Assembly (NCBI RefSeq): GCF_001625195.1
Contig: NW_024467522.1
Location: forward strand, 1 to 16,069
Length of the DNA stretch: 16,069 nt
Reading direction: 5' to 3'
Origin: Drechmeria coniospora
Taxonomy: Eukaryota; Ascomycota; Sordariomycetes; Hypocreales; Ophiocordycipitaceae
The stretch's first letter is position 1, and each line of letters begins with the position of its first letter. Made by a program: the position numbers and the translations under genes. This document shows, one piece after another, positions 1 through 13,682 of the stretch. The notes under the pieces were generated by a model. That model worked only from the letters and a program-made list of their open reading frames with translations, was not told the origin of the DNA and made no database searches.

Positions 1-135
1 TCTAACTGCCAAGGAGGATCGTGCACCAAGCCTTCCACGTGGATGGGCTTTCTTGCAAAAAAAAAGTGAATGATTCTACATGTAGTCCTAGTCCCCCCTA
101 ATCATTTGTTTTCGTTGCGAGTGTGGACTTGAAGT
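1..135. other. 3' flank of AROM, no gene seen
   Basis: This is the sequence beyond the AROM stop codon, read on the minus strand as its 3' UTR and flank. In gene orientation it holds a T-rich run (the A-run at about 57-65 on the plus strand) and short A-rich words that could act in polyadenylation. I see no canonical AATAAA signal and no coding region. Confidence 0.5.
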
Positions 136-5220
<5,085 letters not shown>

Positions 5221-5670
5221 TTGGATTATATTATGGACTAAAGATATATTATTATATTAATCTATATATATTCCGTATTATTTAAGTTATATTATTATTT
5301 AGATATTTTTAAGAACGTAGTTATTAAAAGATTGGTAATAGTATAATAACTGTTATTACTTGTAAACGAATTAGTAGTATAAATATATAGATTAAATCTT
5401 AATTAGCTGACCCTACCTTCCCTCCTAAGATTAAGTTAAGGTAAGGTTAGATATATATTATTATTTTAATTTATATATAAAGACTATATTATTATTATAA
5501 ATATTATTATATGATTTAAACTAATAATAGTCCAATATAGCTAGTAGTGTATATATTATATTACTTTTATAATATTTTAAGTATAGTATAAATTTATACT
5601 TTATATACTATATAATAAATAGCTAATCTTTTAATTTCTTAATAGTATTAGTAAATCTTTAGTAAGTTAC

Positions 5671-5842
5671 TGTTACGGAGTCGCTAGGCGACTGCTCTAG
5701 GACTCTCAATGATGTTTATTAAAAGACTTGAAGGATAGGAAAACTACTTGGCAACTGGGGCTTCTAGTTGTGTGCGTTCCTCCTAGTGGGTCCCTTGGTT
5801 CCCTCCGTTCTCCTATATCGGGCTAAGCCCGATACCATAACA
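5671..5842. mobile_element. Element E1, 172-bp solo LTR or MITE-like element
   Basis: The element starts TGTTACGG, ends CCATAACA and is flanked by perfect 5-bp duplications GTTAC (5666-5670 and 5843-5847). The ends are 7/8 inverted repeats. There is no ORF. Each end carries a three-base-loop hairpin eight bases in: AGTCGC/GCGACT around TAG (5679-5693) and TATCGGGC/GCCCGATA around TAA (5816-5834). TG...CA ends plus a 5-bp duplication are the mark of a solo LTR; the double subterminal hairpins leave a non-autonomous DNA element possible. It is not RIP-mutated, unlike its surroundings. Confidence 0.85.
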
Positions 5843-5954
5843 GTTACTATTTTAAAGACTATTTAGGTATATAATTAAAAGTCCTTATTAAACCCCCTAA
5901 TAAATAAGGAAAGAAGTAATAATTATTATAGTTCTTATTAAACCACTAAATGAA

Positions 5955-5989
5955 TATTATAATACTAGGCTTTGCCTAGGTATAATAGT
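5955..5989 (-). repeat. Possible decayed terminal fragment of an E3-like element
   Basis: The start resembles the reverse complement of the E3 3' end, with the hairpin CTAGGC/GCCTAG around TTT in the expected place. After the hairpin the similarity to E3 stops, so this is either a truncated relic or the end of another family with the same terminal hairpin. Confidence 0.4.
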
Positions 5990-6183
5990 TAATAAATAAA
6001 GTACTATTAATCCTTCTATAGCAATAGGTAATTATATATAAAGACCTACTTAATAACTTTTAGCTATTGCTCCTATTAATAAAACAGCCCTTATAAGTAT
6101 AGCTAATTAATAAAGTATTAGTATTATTAATACATAGTACTATTTTACTAAATACAATAACAGGGCACTATATAGTGCAACGG

Positions 6184-6448
6184 CTAGTAGTATAGCTACT
6201 ACTTATACCCTACTAGGATTAGTTTATAATAATTAATAAAGAAAAGAATAACTATAATACTTAGTTACTACTATATAATTATTTAGTTTATTATTAAGAA
6301 CATTTATTAATATACCTTATTATATATTAGGATAGTAAATATTTTTAAATTTCGTAACTTATATTAATTAAATAAGACTAAAATATAGAGTCTTTATATT
6401 ATAGACTAACTCTAGTAGGGTATAAGCAGTAGCTAGCTATACTACTAG
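6184..6448. repeat. About 50-bp inverted repeat pair, possible decayed MITE
   Basis: The segment 6184-6230 matches the reverse complement of 6398-6448, with scattered mismatches and one small insertion in the right arm. Shared words include CTAGTAGGGTATAAG. The arms enclose about 165 bp of featureless A+T-rich sequence. The right arm ends five bases before an E3 relic begins. The layout fits a small inverted-repeat transposon; no target duplication can be assigned. Confidence 0.6.
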
Positions 6449-6453
6449 TTATT

Positions 6454-6654
6454 TATTATAGAGTTACTAGTACTACTAATATTATATAGTTAGAAATTGT
6501 TATTAAGAAATCTACAGAACTCTAATTCTATAGGGCATTAGAGTACTTATACTCTAATAACTACTTAGTTATAAAATATAACATATATATACTAATATAT
6601 AACTCTATCTTGGGATATATATAGCTCTATTAGGTAAAGCCTGATATTATAATA
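6454..6654 (+). mobile_element. RIP-decayed copy of E3, direct orientation
   Basis: It is exactly as long as E3 (201 bp) and alignable along most of its length, for example GAGTACTTATACTC and AGCTCTATTAGG shared in order. Many differences are C to T or G to A at CpA/TpG sites. The central and 3' hairpins can still largely form. No clean target duplication is visible, as expected after such decay. Confidence 0.85.
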
Positions 6655-7096
6655 TATTCCCTTCCATTTAGATTTCTCTAATAGTCCTACTAATATTATA
6701 TATCTATAATAGTACCTTATAGTAATATAGTAATATATATATAATATCTTATTTTAATTGATTTATTTTACTAAAATAATATAAAATATTATTGCTGTTT
6801 TCCTATTTATAAGTAATTATTAAGTATATATATTAATACCTTTATAATTAAGGTTCTATTATAACTCTATTATATTAACCCTTTATATGTCTTATATATT
6901 TATTATAAGTAAGTTATATATTTTTTCTTTTTATAACTATTACTTTTCTTAATATTACTATTATAATTTCTTACTTTTTTATATACTTTTACTCTTTTTA
7001 TTATTATATATACTATAATAAGATTCTTATTATTATTTATTACTAATTATTTATATTAGTAAGTTATATTTATTTGTATTACTATACTATTATATT

Positions 7097-7484
7097 TATT
7101 ATAATATTAGGCTTTACTTAATAAAGCTATATATTAGGATAAAGTTATATACTGTTATATATAACTTATACTCTATAACTAAGTAGGTATTAAAGTAACT
7201 TTAATACTGTTACGAAGCTGACTAGCAGGAAGGCAGTATGCGCAAAGACTGTAGAATTTTCGAACTAAGGAGGAAGAAAAGAGACAGAAAACAGTAAGGG
7301 CGGAGACGAAGGGCCTATATACCCAGACGGTCCGCGCGTTACGTAATGGAGAGTATAGGGTAGGCTAGGAAGAGAGTACGATATACAATATCGTTACAAA
7401 TACCTTATAGAGTTGGAGTTCTATAGATTTCTAAATAACTATTTCTAACTACTAAATACTAATAGTACTAGTAATTTTATAATA
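7097..7484 (-). mobile_element. RIP-decayed copy of E3, reverse orientation, split by E2
   Basis: The parts 7097-7207 and 7404-7484 together align with the reverse complement of E3 (about 192 of 201 bp), with RIP-type differences. Element E2 and its 5-bp duplication interrupt the alignment near E3's middle. Because E2 is clean and the host copy is decayed, E2 inserted later. Confidence 0.8.
7208..7398. mobile_element. Element E2, 191-bp solo LTR-like element
   Basis: The element starts TGTTACGA, ends TCGTTACA and is flanked by perfect 5-bp duplications AATAC (7203-7207 and 7399-7403). There is no ORF. The interior is purine-rich and unrelated to E1 or E3. A hairpin ACGATAT/ATATCGT around ACA (7378-7394) lies four bases from the 3' end, like the terminal hairpins of E1 and E3. 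It is unmutated, sits inside a decayed E3 copy, and is best read as a solo LTR of a third family. Confidence 0.85.
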
Positions 7485-7961
7485 TTTAAGAAATCTCCCT
7501 TTAGTATAGTAAGTAGTAAGCTATAGACTATTAAATAATAGATTAATAGGATTATAGTATACTATTTAGTAAATAAAATACTACTATTAGTTAGGTACTA
7601 CCTAAATATTTAGCTTATAAAGCTTTAATAGTTATAGTAATAAGTTACTACATTAGTATAGTACTAAGTATTTATAAAGGTATAGCTTAATATTAGATTA
7701 AAATTAGTATAAATACCCTTAACCATTAATAGTATATTAATACTACCTTAAGTTTAATATAAACTATTACTAATAGGAGTACTATATAATAAAGATAAGT
7801 CTATATTTATAGCCTAATAGATATAATATAATAGAGAGAAAAGGGGGTCCGCCCTAACTAGGGCTATAACGAATTAAGAATCGTAAGATAGGTTAGAATT
7901 AATCTATTAGTATTCTTCTTAATAATATTATTACTAACTATAAGGTATCCTTTGGGCCTGC

Positions 7962-8162
7962 TGTTATGGAGTCACTAGTACTACCAGTATCTAGTGGTCG
8001 GAAATAGTTGTTAAGAAACCTACGGAACACTAACTTAAGGTACTAGGCATTGGAGTACTTATACTCCAATGCCTGCTTAGTCATAGGATACGAGTCACGT
8101 GCGGTAGCACGTGGCTCTATCCTAGGACATAGCTCTATTAGGCAAAGCCTAATATCATAACA
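7962..8162. mobile_element. Element E3, 201-bp solo LTR or structured MITE-like element
   Basis: The element starts TGTTATGG, ends TCATAACA and is flanked by perfect 5-bp duplications CCTGC (7957-7961 and 8163-8167). It has no ORF. Four hairpins cover much of it: 7973-7996 (10 bp, one bulge, loop ACC), 8045-8074 (13 bp perfect, loop CTTA), 8084-8124 (18 bp, one bulge and one G:T pair, loop GGTA) and 8136-8154 (8 bp perfect, loop AAA). The first bases resemble E1 (TGTTAYGGAGTC), so E1 and E3 look related. The right duplication touches the poly(A) end of the neighbouring LINE. Confidence 0.88.
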
Positions 8163-8167
8163 CCTGC

Positions 8168-8379
8168 TTTTTTTTTTTCATTCATTACGCGCATGCAGCC
8201 CTAGGGGCAGCCCTATGGCGCGGCGGCCTATAGGTCCCGTAGGGCCTAGAAGACCTAATAGGCCTACTAGACCCTTAGGGTCCTAACGGCCCGCAGGAGC
8301 TAACTAGCTAACTAAACTAGCAGTAACGACTGGCTATTTATATTAAATCAGTAGAGCTTTCCCTCGCATTTCACGAATC
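8168..8379 (-). repeat. LINE 3' UTR, distal tandem copy with poly(A)
   Basis: This is a second copy of the 3' UTR unit, directly downstream (in element sense) of the first. An 11-base T-run at 8168-8178 is its poly(A). It differs from the proximal copy by a 5-base insertion (CAGCC) near 8219 and a few substitutions. Because the poly(A) is part of each unit, the arrangement looks like two element ends joined head to tail, not a slip within one UTR. Confidence 0.88.
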
Positions 8380-8591
8380 TTTTTTTTTTTTTTCATTCAT
8401 TACGCGCATGCAGCCCTAGGGGCTATGGCGCGGCGGCCTGTAGGTCCCGTAGGGCCTAGCAGACCTAATAGGCCTACTAGACCCTTTGGGTCCTAACGGC
8501 CCGCAGGAGCTAACTAGCTAACTAAACTAGCAGTAACGACTGGCTATTTATATTAAATCAGTAGAGCTTTCCCTCGCATTTCACGAATCTT
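8380..8591 (-). repeat. LINE 3' UTR, proximal tandem copy with poly(A)
   Basis: Directly follows the ORF2 stop region and ends in a 14-base T-run at 8380-8393, the poly(A). It contains a 28-bp stretch (8543-8570) that recurs at 8333-8360 and, in the same orientation, at the far 5' end of the LINE (14823-14850). That stretch includes TATAAATA on the minus strand. Confidence 0.85.
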
Positions 8592-8614
8592 AGTCCCTAG
8601 GCCTAGGCCTAGTA

Positions 8615-11600
8615 CTATTCCTCTAGGTACCACTTTGCCGTACCGATATTAGTAGTAGTTAGGAACTCAAATAGAGCCTCCCTTCCTTGCCTAGTACTAA
8701 ATAAAATCGGTAGGGTAAGCGGCTTACCCTGTAGGGCTTCCTTTAGGTCTTTCCGTTCCTTCCTATAACGTACGCATTGTAGTAATAGCCACGTTACAGT
8801 CTGTTTTTGCCCGCACTTACAGGCGTCCGAGTCGATTTTTCCAATCTTTTTTTGGTAGGGCTTAAGGTATCCGATCCCTGTTTTTAGTTGTATATAGGCC
8901 GATTGGATAGGCCTAGGCAGATCGGGTAGGCTAGGCTTATACGCAAACCTAGGTTTCCCAGTCCTTCGATAGTGGGCCCCTAGGCCCCTAGCCTTAGGGC
9001 CTCGGGCCTCCTCCCTAGCCCATAGCTCCTTCCACCCCCCTAGGGCTACTTCCTTTACCCTCCTCCGTAGATAGCTTAGGGAGGTATAGGGGGTACCTAT
9101 ACTAGGCCTAGTTAGGCCTCCTTTTGCTACCTGGTCTGCAATTTCATTCCCTATAATTCCAACGTGGCTAGGGCACCACGTTAGGGTTATAGCTACTTTC
9201 CGGTCCGCTAGGCTATTTACTAGCTGCCTTGCCTTATAGGCTAGGTCGCTATAGCCTACGGTTACCTTCTGAATAGCTGCTTGGCTATCTATAAAAAGAT
9301 AGGCTTCTTGCGGTAGGGGGTTTCGTTGGGATAAGGCCTTTAGGGCCCTCGTTATACCAATTAGCTCGGCATCAACTACTTCAATCCTAGGGCCTAGGTT
9401 ATAGGCCTTTGCCCCTAGGGCCCGGCCTGTAGGGTCCGTTTCGTAATAGGCGCACGAGTTCGTTGTTTGACCCCTAATAGTCCCTTGTGACCCGTCTGTA
9501 TAATAAATAATACAGTTATTAAATTCTAGGTCCCTTAGTAGGGTTTCGTGTTCTAATTTAGCGGTCTCCTTAGGGCTTTGCGAAATACTTATAGAGGCCC
9601 TAGTGGTCTCCTTAGGGCTTTGCGAAATACTTATAGAGGCCCTAGGCCCTGGGGCCCAGGGGGCTTGCCAGGCCGCTCTTTGTCTCTCTAGGCCCCAGTT
9701 AGGACCTATTATTTCCTTGATTTTCGATAGTAGCCGGAATAGCTGTGTTATAGGCCTAATATAGGCAAAAGTACCTAAATCAGACCCTGATTCGGCTAGT
9801 TCGTCCCGTATGGCTATGTTGTAGGCCCTACGGATCGGGTGGTTGTACTGAAACATTAGGGTCCTTAGGGCGTAGCCTAGGCAGGCCTTCTGGAACCGTA
9901 TCTCCGGCGGGGGGATCGCGGCCTCGATTTCTAGGGCTTTTGTAGGGGACCCCCTAAAGGCCCCTAGGACCTTCGGTAGGGCCTCGTTTTGTAGGCGTTG
10001 ATAGTACTGTATTAGGCCTTTTTGGCCCTGGCCCTGGCCCTGGCCCTGGCCTTTGTACCAAACAGGGACCCCGTAGTCCGCTATAGTAGTAATACAAGCA
10101 ATATATAGTTGCCGTAGTGCCCTATAGGGTAGGCCCTTTTGGGTACTTGCTAGCCTAGATAGGCCTAGGAAGGCGGCCCTAGCTAGGGCTATTCGATTTT
10201 CGATATGTAATTTAAACGATAGCTTTGAATCGAACCAAATACCTAGCCACCTAATAACGGGCTTTGGTGTAATTGCTGTATTAGCTATTGTTACGCCTTC
10301 CGTTATAGGGGCTCTTTGTGTAGTAAAGTGGATTAGTTCCGTTTTCCCGTGGTCAAATTGGACCCCTTGGTCCGTTGCTTGGGCTGTAAGCCTAGTTACA
10401 ATACCTTCTAGCGCCCGGCAGTTCTTATAGGCAGATCTAGACGATACCGTTAGGCTAAAGTCATCAATATAGGATAACTGGAAGGCCTTATCCGCTATAA
10501 TATCCCTAATATAAATTAGGAATAAGATAGGGCTTATAGGCGATCCTTGCGGTATTCCTATAGCTATTTCGACTAGTTGGTGGATTTGGCCGTCGAAGGC
10601 TAGTTGGATCGATCGGCCTGATAGGAACGATGTAACCCAGCTAATTAGGGCCTTTGGGAGGTCTAGCCTTCGTAAAACCCCTATAAGCTTAGTCTTTGAT
10701 ACGTGATCGAAGGCGCCTTTAATATCAAGGAATAATGTAGTAGTAATAGTACTACTAGCCTTTTTCCTTAATAGGCGCTGTAATTCGATATAGTGGGTCA
10801 GTAACAGGGCTGTATCTATTGCAGACCTTTGTTTCCGCCCGCCTAGTTGTGTAGGGCCTAATAGGTCTGTAGTATTGGCTAGGTAGCTTAATCGCGTAGC
10901 GAATAGTTTTTCTAGGACTTTGCCTAGGCAATTTAGTAAGGCTATTACCCTGTAAGACTTAGGCTTCCTATAGTCTCGGTTGCCTTGCTTAGGGAGGATA
11001 ATGCCTATACTTTGTCGCCATAGCTTAGGGTGGTAGCCTTCTGTAAATAAAGCGGTATAGGCCTTGTAGAGGAATTTAGGAATAACCTTATAAGTCTGCT
11101 GGATAAGGGGGAAACCGATAGTATCGGGCCCTGGGGCTTTTTTATTCGAAGACGAATTAATAGCCTCTTTAACCTCTTTCCAAGCTAGGTTAGGCCACTC
11201 CCACCTTTCTCTACTAGCCTGTTTTATAGTAGGCCTCCTACTAGGCCCACTAGGCCCGTTAGGCCCGTTAGGCCCGCTAGGTCCGCTAGGCCCGCTAGGC
11301 CCGCTAGGCCCACTAGGCCCACTAGGTCCGTTAGGTCCGTTAGGCCCGTTAGGCCCTGTTGGAAATAGGGTTGTAAGAAAGGCATCGCATTTTTCCTGGA
11401 AGGTATTTGCTATTATATCTCTTCCTTCCTTAGTATACAATATACCCGGAAGGTTAGTATTCTGGCTAGCTTTTGTATAGTTATAGGCTTGGAAAACCTC
11501 CCTGTTAACTGCATTAGCCAGAAAGGTCTCCCAGTAGCCTACTTTAGCCTTCCGAATAGCATAAAAATAGGCATTACGGGCCGTTTTCCAGTCTTCTTTG

Positions 11601-12916
11601 CATTTCCGGTTTTTCCGAAATAGTCTTTGTGTACGGCTAAGGGTCTTCCGTAAGTCTAGTAGCTCGGGGGTCCACCAAGGCTTAGACCGTTCACTAGGCC
11701 GTAGCCTAGGGATTGCCTCGATAGCTACTACCTGTATAGCCTCTGTAATTAGTATAGCTATTCCATCTAGATCCCTTACTGAAATTAGGGTATCTAGTTG
11801 CTGATTTAGGGATGCCTGCTTTTCCTGTAATAAACAGTTATACTTATTCCAGTTGGCCTTCTTGTAATTGAATAGGGGGGGCCTAGACTGGAATAGTAGG
11901 CTTGCTGTAGGTAGGATAGGCGCCCTAGCTTCAAAGGCGATTACCTGGTGATCGGACCCGGATGCCTCTAAGTACCTCCAGTTAGACCAGTTTAGTAGGT
12001 TAAAAGGAGTACTAAAGGCTAGGTCAATAATAGACCTGGACTTTAAGCCGGGCCTAAAATAGGTACCCCCTTTAACCTCTTCTGGGTCCTGGATTAGGCT
12101 AGCCTTCTGGCTTGTTAGCCAGTTTACTAGCCTTTGTGCCTTAGTAGCCCTAATAGGGTCTACCGTTGGATTCCATAATGGGTGGTGTAGGTTGAAGTCC
12201 CCTATAATAAGTGTAGGCTTATTGCACCTATAGGGTAGGAGGAGCCTCTCAACTGTATAGGGGTTCTGGCTTGGTTGCCCGCTAGGCCTAGGCCCGTTAG
12301 GCCCGCTAGGCCCGTTAGGCCCGCTAGGCCCGTTAGGCCCGCTAGGCCCGCTAGGCCCGTTAGGCCCGCTAGGCCCGTTAGGCCCGCTCGGCCCGTTAGG
12401 CCCGCTAGGCCTGTTAGGCGCTCTAGGCCCGTTAGGCCCGCTAGGCCCGTTAGGCCCGCTAGGCCTGTTAGGCGCGCTAGGCCTGCCAAGCCCGCTAGGC
12501 CTACTAGGTCCGCTAGGGCCCTCGTAGGCCTGTTCCTTTTCGTTGTAGAGGTTAATTAGGATAAATGGTTCAGTACCTAATATCTCTATAGCTTGGATAT
12601 CTGGATCGGAAAATAGGTCGTATCGGGGATTATAAGCTAGCCTACTAGCCTTCCTAATATACGTTAAGACCCTAGGTCTAACTGTAATACTTAAAGGGCT
12701 AGTTGACTGTTGTGGTGTAATAATATAGTAAGACGGGTGTTGGAGCCCTATAAATGCTCCTTGAATTTTAGGGCAGTAGGGCTCTTGTAGAAGGATAATA
12801 TCGGTACGTTGCTCGTAGGCCTGTTGGAGTACCGATTGGTGTGCTAAATTATGCCTCCGTGCGTTATGCTGGATAAGCCTAAGATAGCACTTTTCTGGGC
12901 TATTTCGACTTATAGT
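8615..12916 (-). CDS. LINE ORF2: endonuclease, reverse transcriptase and RNase H polyprotein
   Basis: This protein nicks target DNA and copies the element RNA at the nick. The frame is open from just after a TAG at 12919-12917 to the stop at 8615, about 1,430 codons. Counting from ATA 12913: endonuclease (LLQEP near 43, [10 protein letters not shown] near 237, GSDH near 319), reverse transcriptase ([10 protein letters not shown] near 731, [14 protein letters not shown] near 815), RNase H (TDGSQG near 1139, [15 protein letters not shown] near 1208, [14 protein letters not shown] near 1252) and a Cys motif CKCGQ near 1366. Catalytic residues are all present; the usual His of the terminal Cys/His motif reads Trp. 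No ATG occurs near the start, and the only ATG is at 9856. ATA at 12913 may be a former ATG. ORF1 stops nine bases upstream of the open frame, so reinitiation is the likely translation route. Confidence 0.93.
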   Translation of the reverse strand, partial: TISRNSPEKCYLRLIQHNARRHNLAHQSVLQQAYEQRTDIILLQEPYCPKIQGAFIGLQHPSYYIITPQQSTSPLSITVRPRVLTYIRKASRLAYNPRYDLFSDPDIQAIEILGTEPFILINLYNEKEQAYEGPSGPSRPSGLGRPSAPNRPSGPNGPSGPNGPRAPNRPSGPNGPSGPNGPSGPNGPSGPSGPNGPSGPNGPSGPNGPRPSGQPSQNPYTVERLLLPYRCNKPTLIIGDFNLHHPLWNPTVDPIRATKAQRLVNWLTSQKASLIQDPEEVKGGTYFRPGLKSRSIIDLAFSTPFNLLNWSNWRYLEASGSDHQVIAFEARAPILPTASLLFQSRPPLFNYKKANWNKYNCLLQEKQASLNQQLDTLISVRDLDGIAILITEAIQVVAIEAIPRLRPSERSKPWWTPELLDLRKTLSRTQRLFRKNRKCKEDWKTARNAYFYAIRKAKVGYWETFLANAVNREVFQAYNYTKASQNTNLPGILYTKEGRDIIANTFQEKCDAFLTTLFPTGPNGPNGPNGPSGPSGPSGPSGPSGPSGPNGPNGPSGPSRRPTIKQASRERWEWPNLAWKEVKEAINSSSNKKAPGPDTIGFPLIQQTYKVIPKFLYKAYTALFTEGYHPKLWRQSIGIILPKQGNRDYRKPKSYRVIALLNCLGKVLEKLFATRLSYLANTTDLLGPTQLGGRKQRSAIDTALLLTHYIELQRLLRKKASSTITTTLFLDIKGAFDHVSKTKLIGVLRRLDLPKALISWVTSFLSGRSIQLAFDGQIHQLVEIAIGIPQGSPISPILFLIYIRDIIADKAFQLSYIDDFSLTVSSRSAYKNCRALEGIVTRLTAQATDQGVQFDHGKTELIHFTTQRAPITEGVTIANTAITPKPVIRWLGIWFDSKLSFKLHIENRIALARAAFLGLSRLASTQKGLPYRALRQLYIACITTIADYGVPVWYKGQGQGQGQGQKGLIQYYQRLQNEALPKVLGAFRGSPTKALEIEAAIPPPEIRFQKACLGYALRTLMFQYNHPIRRAYNIAIRDELAESGSDLGTFAYIRPITQLFRLLSKIKEIIGPNWGLERQRAAWQAPWAPGPRASISISQSPKETTRASISISQSPKETAKLEHETLLRDLEFNNCIIYYTDGSQGTIRGQTTNSCAYYETDPTGRALGAKAYNLGPRIEVVDAELIGITRALKALSQRNPLPQEAYLFIDSQAAIQKVTVGYSDLAYKARQLVNSLADRKVAITLTWCPSHVGIIGNEIADQVAKGGLTRPSIGTPYTSLSYLRRRVKEVALGGWKELWAREEARGPKARGLGAHYRRTGKPRFAYKPSLPDLPRPIQSAYIQLKTGIGYLKPYQKKIGKIDSDACKCGQKQTVTWLLLQCVRYRKERKDLKEALQGKPLTLPILFSTRQGREALFEFLTTTNIGTAKWYLEE
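9563..9646 (-). repeat. In-frame 42-bp tandem duplication in ORF2
   Basis: Two adjacent 42-bp units (9563-9604 and 9605-9646), identical except at the last base on the plus strand, encode [14 protein letters not shown] and [14 protein letters not shown]. They lie in the linker between reverse transcriptase and RNase H and keep the frame. The near identity implies a recent event. Confidence 0.9.
10023..10051 (-). repeat. Gly-Gln dipeptide repeat in ORF2
   Basis: A 6-bp unit (GGCCCT on the plus strand) repeated about four times encodes GQGQGQGQ in the region after the reverse-transcriptase core. It keeps the frame and looks like a small slippage expansion. Confidence 0.8.
11240..11356 (-). repeat. 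9-bp minisatellite, 13 units, between endonuclease and reverse transcriptase
   Basis: Thirteen in-frame 9-bp units encode Gly-Pro-Asn (x3), Gly-Pro-Ser (x6), Gly-Pro-Asn (x2) and Gly-Pro-Ser (x2). The unit is the same as in the tracts at 12290-12514 and 13683-13830. It replaces or extends the linker after TTLFPT and before RRPTIKQ. Confidence 0.93.
12290..12514 (-). repeat. 9-bp minisatellite, about 25 units, inside the ORF2 endonuclease domain
   Basis: Twenty-five in-frame 9-bp units (mostly AGGCCCGCT and AGGCCCGTT on the plus strand), some degenerate, encode about 75 residues of Gly-Pro-Ser/Asn. The tract lies between the conserved strand ILINLYNE and the PTLIIGDFN motif, so it makes a long loop in the endonuclease. 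It is bounded by sequence that still reads as a normal domain on both sides. Confidence 0.92.
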
Positions 12917-13682
12917 CTAATAGCCTAATAGATTTCGCACTCGGTACTATTAGCCTTGTGCTTACCGTTACAGTTAGCACATACTAGTTCGAGGTGGTTG
13001 CAGGGCTCTGTAGCGTTGCAGCTAGTGCACTGGTGGGTCTTTGTATAGTGCCCTTTGGCGCATAGTGCGCAGCGGATTTCTTATTGCAAAGGCTTGGTCG
13101 TGCCCGTAGCCCTGACACCTAAAGCATTGGTCTTTGGCGTATAGGCCTTATAGGCTACAACCTTGGCCCGAATTCCAGCTATAAATAGCCCATTTTTAAG
13201 GCTATAGCTAGCCTCTTGTTCTGTAGGGACGGCAAAAACAATAGACCCAGCGGCCTTACCTAGGCTAGGCTTTTTAAGCCAGCGGGGCTGGCCCCTAACC
13301 GTAACTGGGTTAAAGGTCTCGATTTCCGACTTAGTAATTTTCAAGGATATCGGTCTCCGTAAGAATAGGTACCCCGTGTGCTACTAGCTTTATCCAGCTA
13401 ATAGGGGTCTCTATTGCCTCAACCGGATAAGTATTAAATAGCCCTATCCAGGCCTGTTTTTTTTCTAGCAGTTGGGCTGCTGTATAGGGCTCTTTTGTTG
13501 TAATAACTAGGTTGCCCCTAGCCGATAGCTCGATGCTAGCTACGGCTATAGCCCCTAAGGTCTTATTTAGTGCATTCCGTAGCGTTAGTGCGGGTACTTG
13601 GGGTCTGTTTTCTGTAGGTCCCTGAGGCTCCTTTCGGAGTTTTAGGATTACTTGTAAGCCTTCCTTTGTAGGGCGTTTGGGC

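Larger units (their letters stand above)
5221..7961. other. A+T-rich, RIP-decayed transposon island
   Basis: Very A+T-rich, TpA-dominated sequence with stops in every frame and no gene. Decayed copies of E3 (6454-6654 and 7097-7484) show G-to-A and C-to-T changes at TpG/CpA relative to intact E3, which is the RIP pattern. A few richer patches remain (for example 5408-5440 and 7840-7870), their origin unknown. The unmutated elements E1 and E2 interrupt it, so they arrived after the decay or were too short to be recognised. Confidence 0.8.

Noticed and set aside
5671..8162. Helitron ends, because of the 3'-terminal hairpins
   Set aside because: The elements have perfect 5-bp target duplications and TG...CA ends, and no CTRR terminus; Helitrons make no duplication.
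7962..8162. Hammerhead ribozyme (retrozyme) in E3
   Set aside because: I see no CTGATGA core paired with GAAA in either strand in the required arrangement.
8615..11440. A separate 941-residue reverse-transcriptase gene starting at 11440
   Set aside because: The codon at 11440 is TTG, and the same frame runs open upstream through linker and endonuclease to 12916.
12202..12489. Minus-strand frame with Gly-Leu-Thr/Ala repeats
   Set aside because: It is another frame of the same minisatellite; the frame giving Gly-Pro-Ser/Asn is the one continuous with the endonuclease.
11240..12514. CRISPR array or telomeric repeat
   Set aside because: The units are 9 bp, contiguous and coding, with no spacers; the unit is not a TTAGGG array and is internal to a LINE gene.
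12275..12559. Plus-strand open frame encoding Pro-Ala-Arg-Pro-Val repeats
   Set aside because: It is the antisense shadow of the 9-bp minisatellite within LINE ORF2, which is open across the same region and shows endonuclease motifs on both sides.
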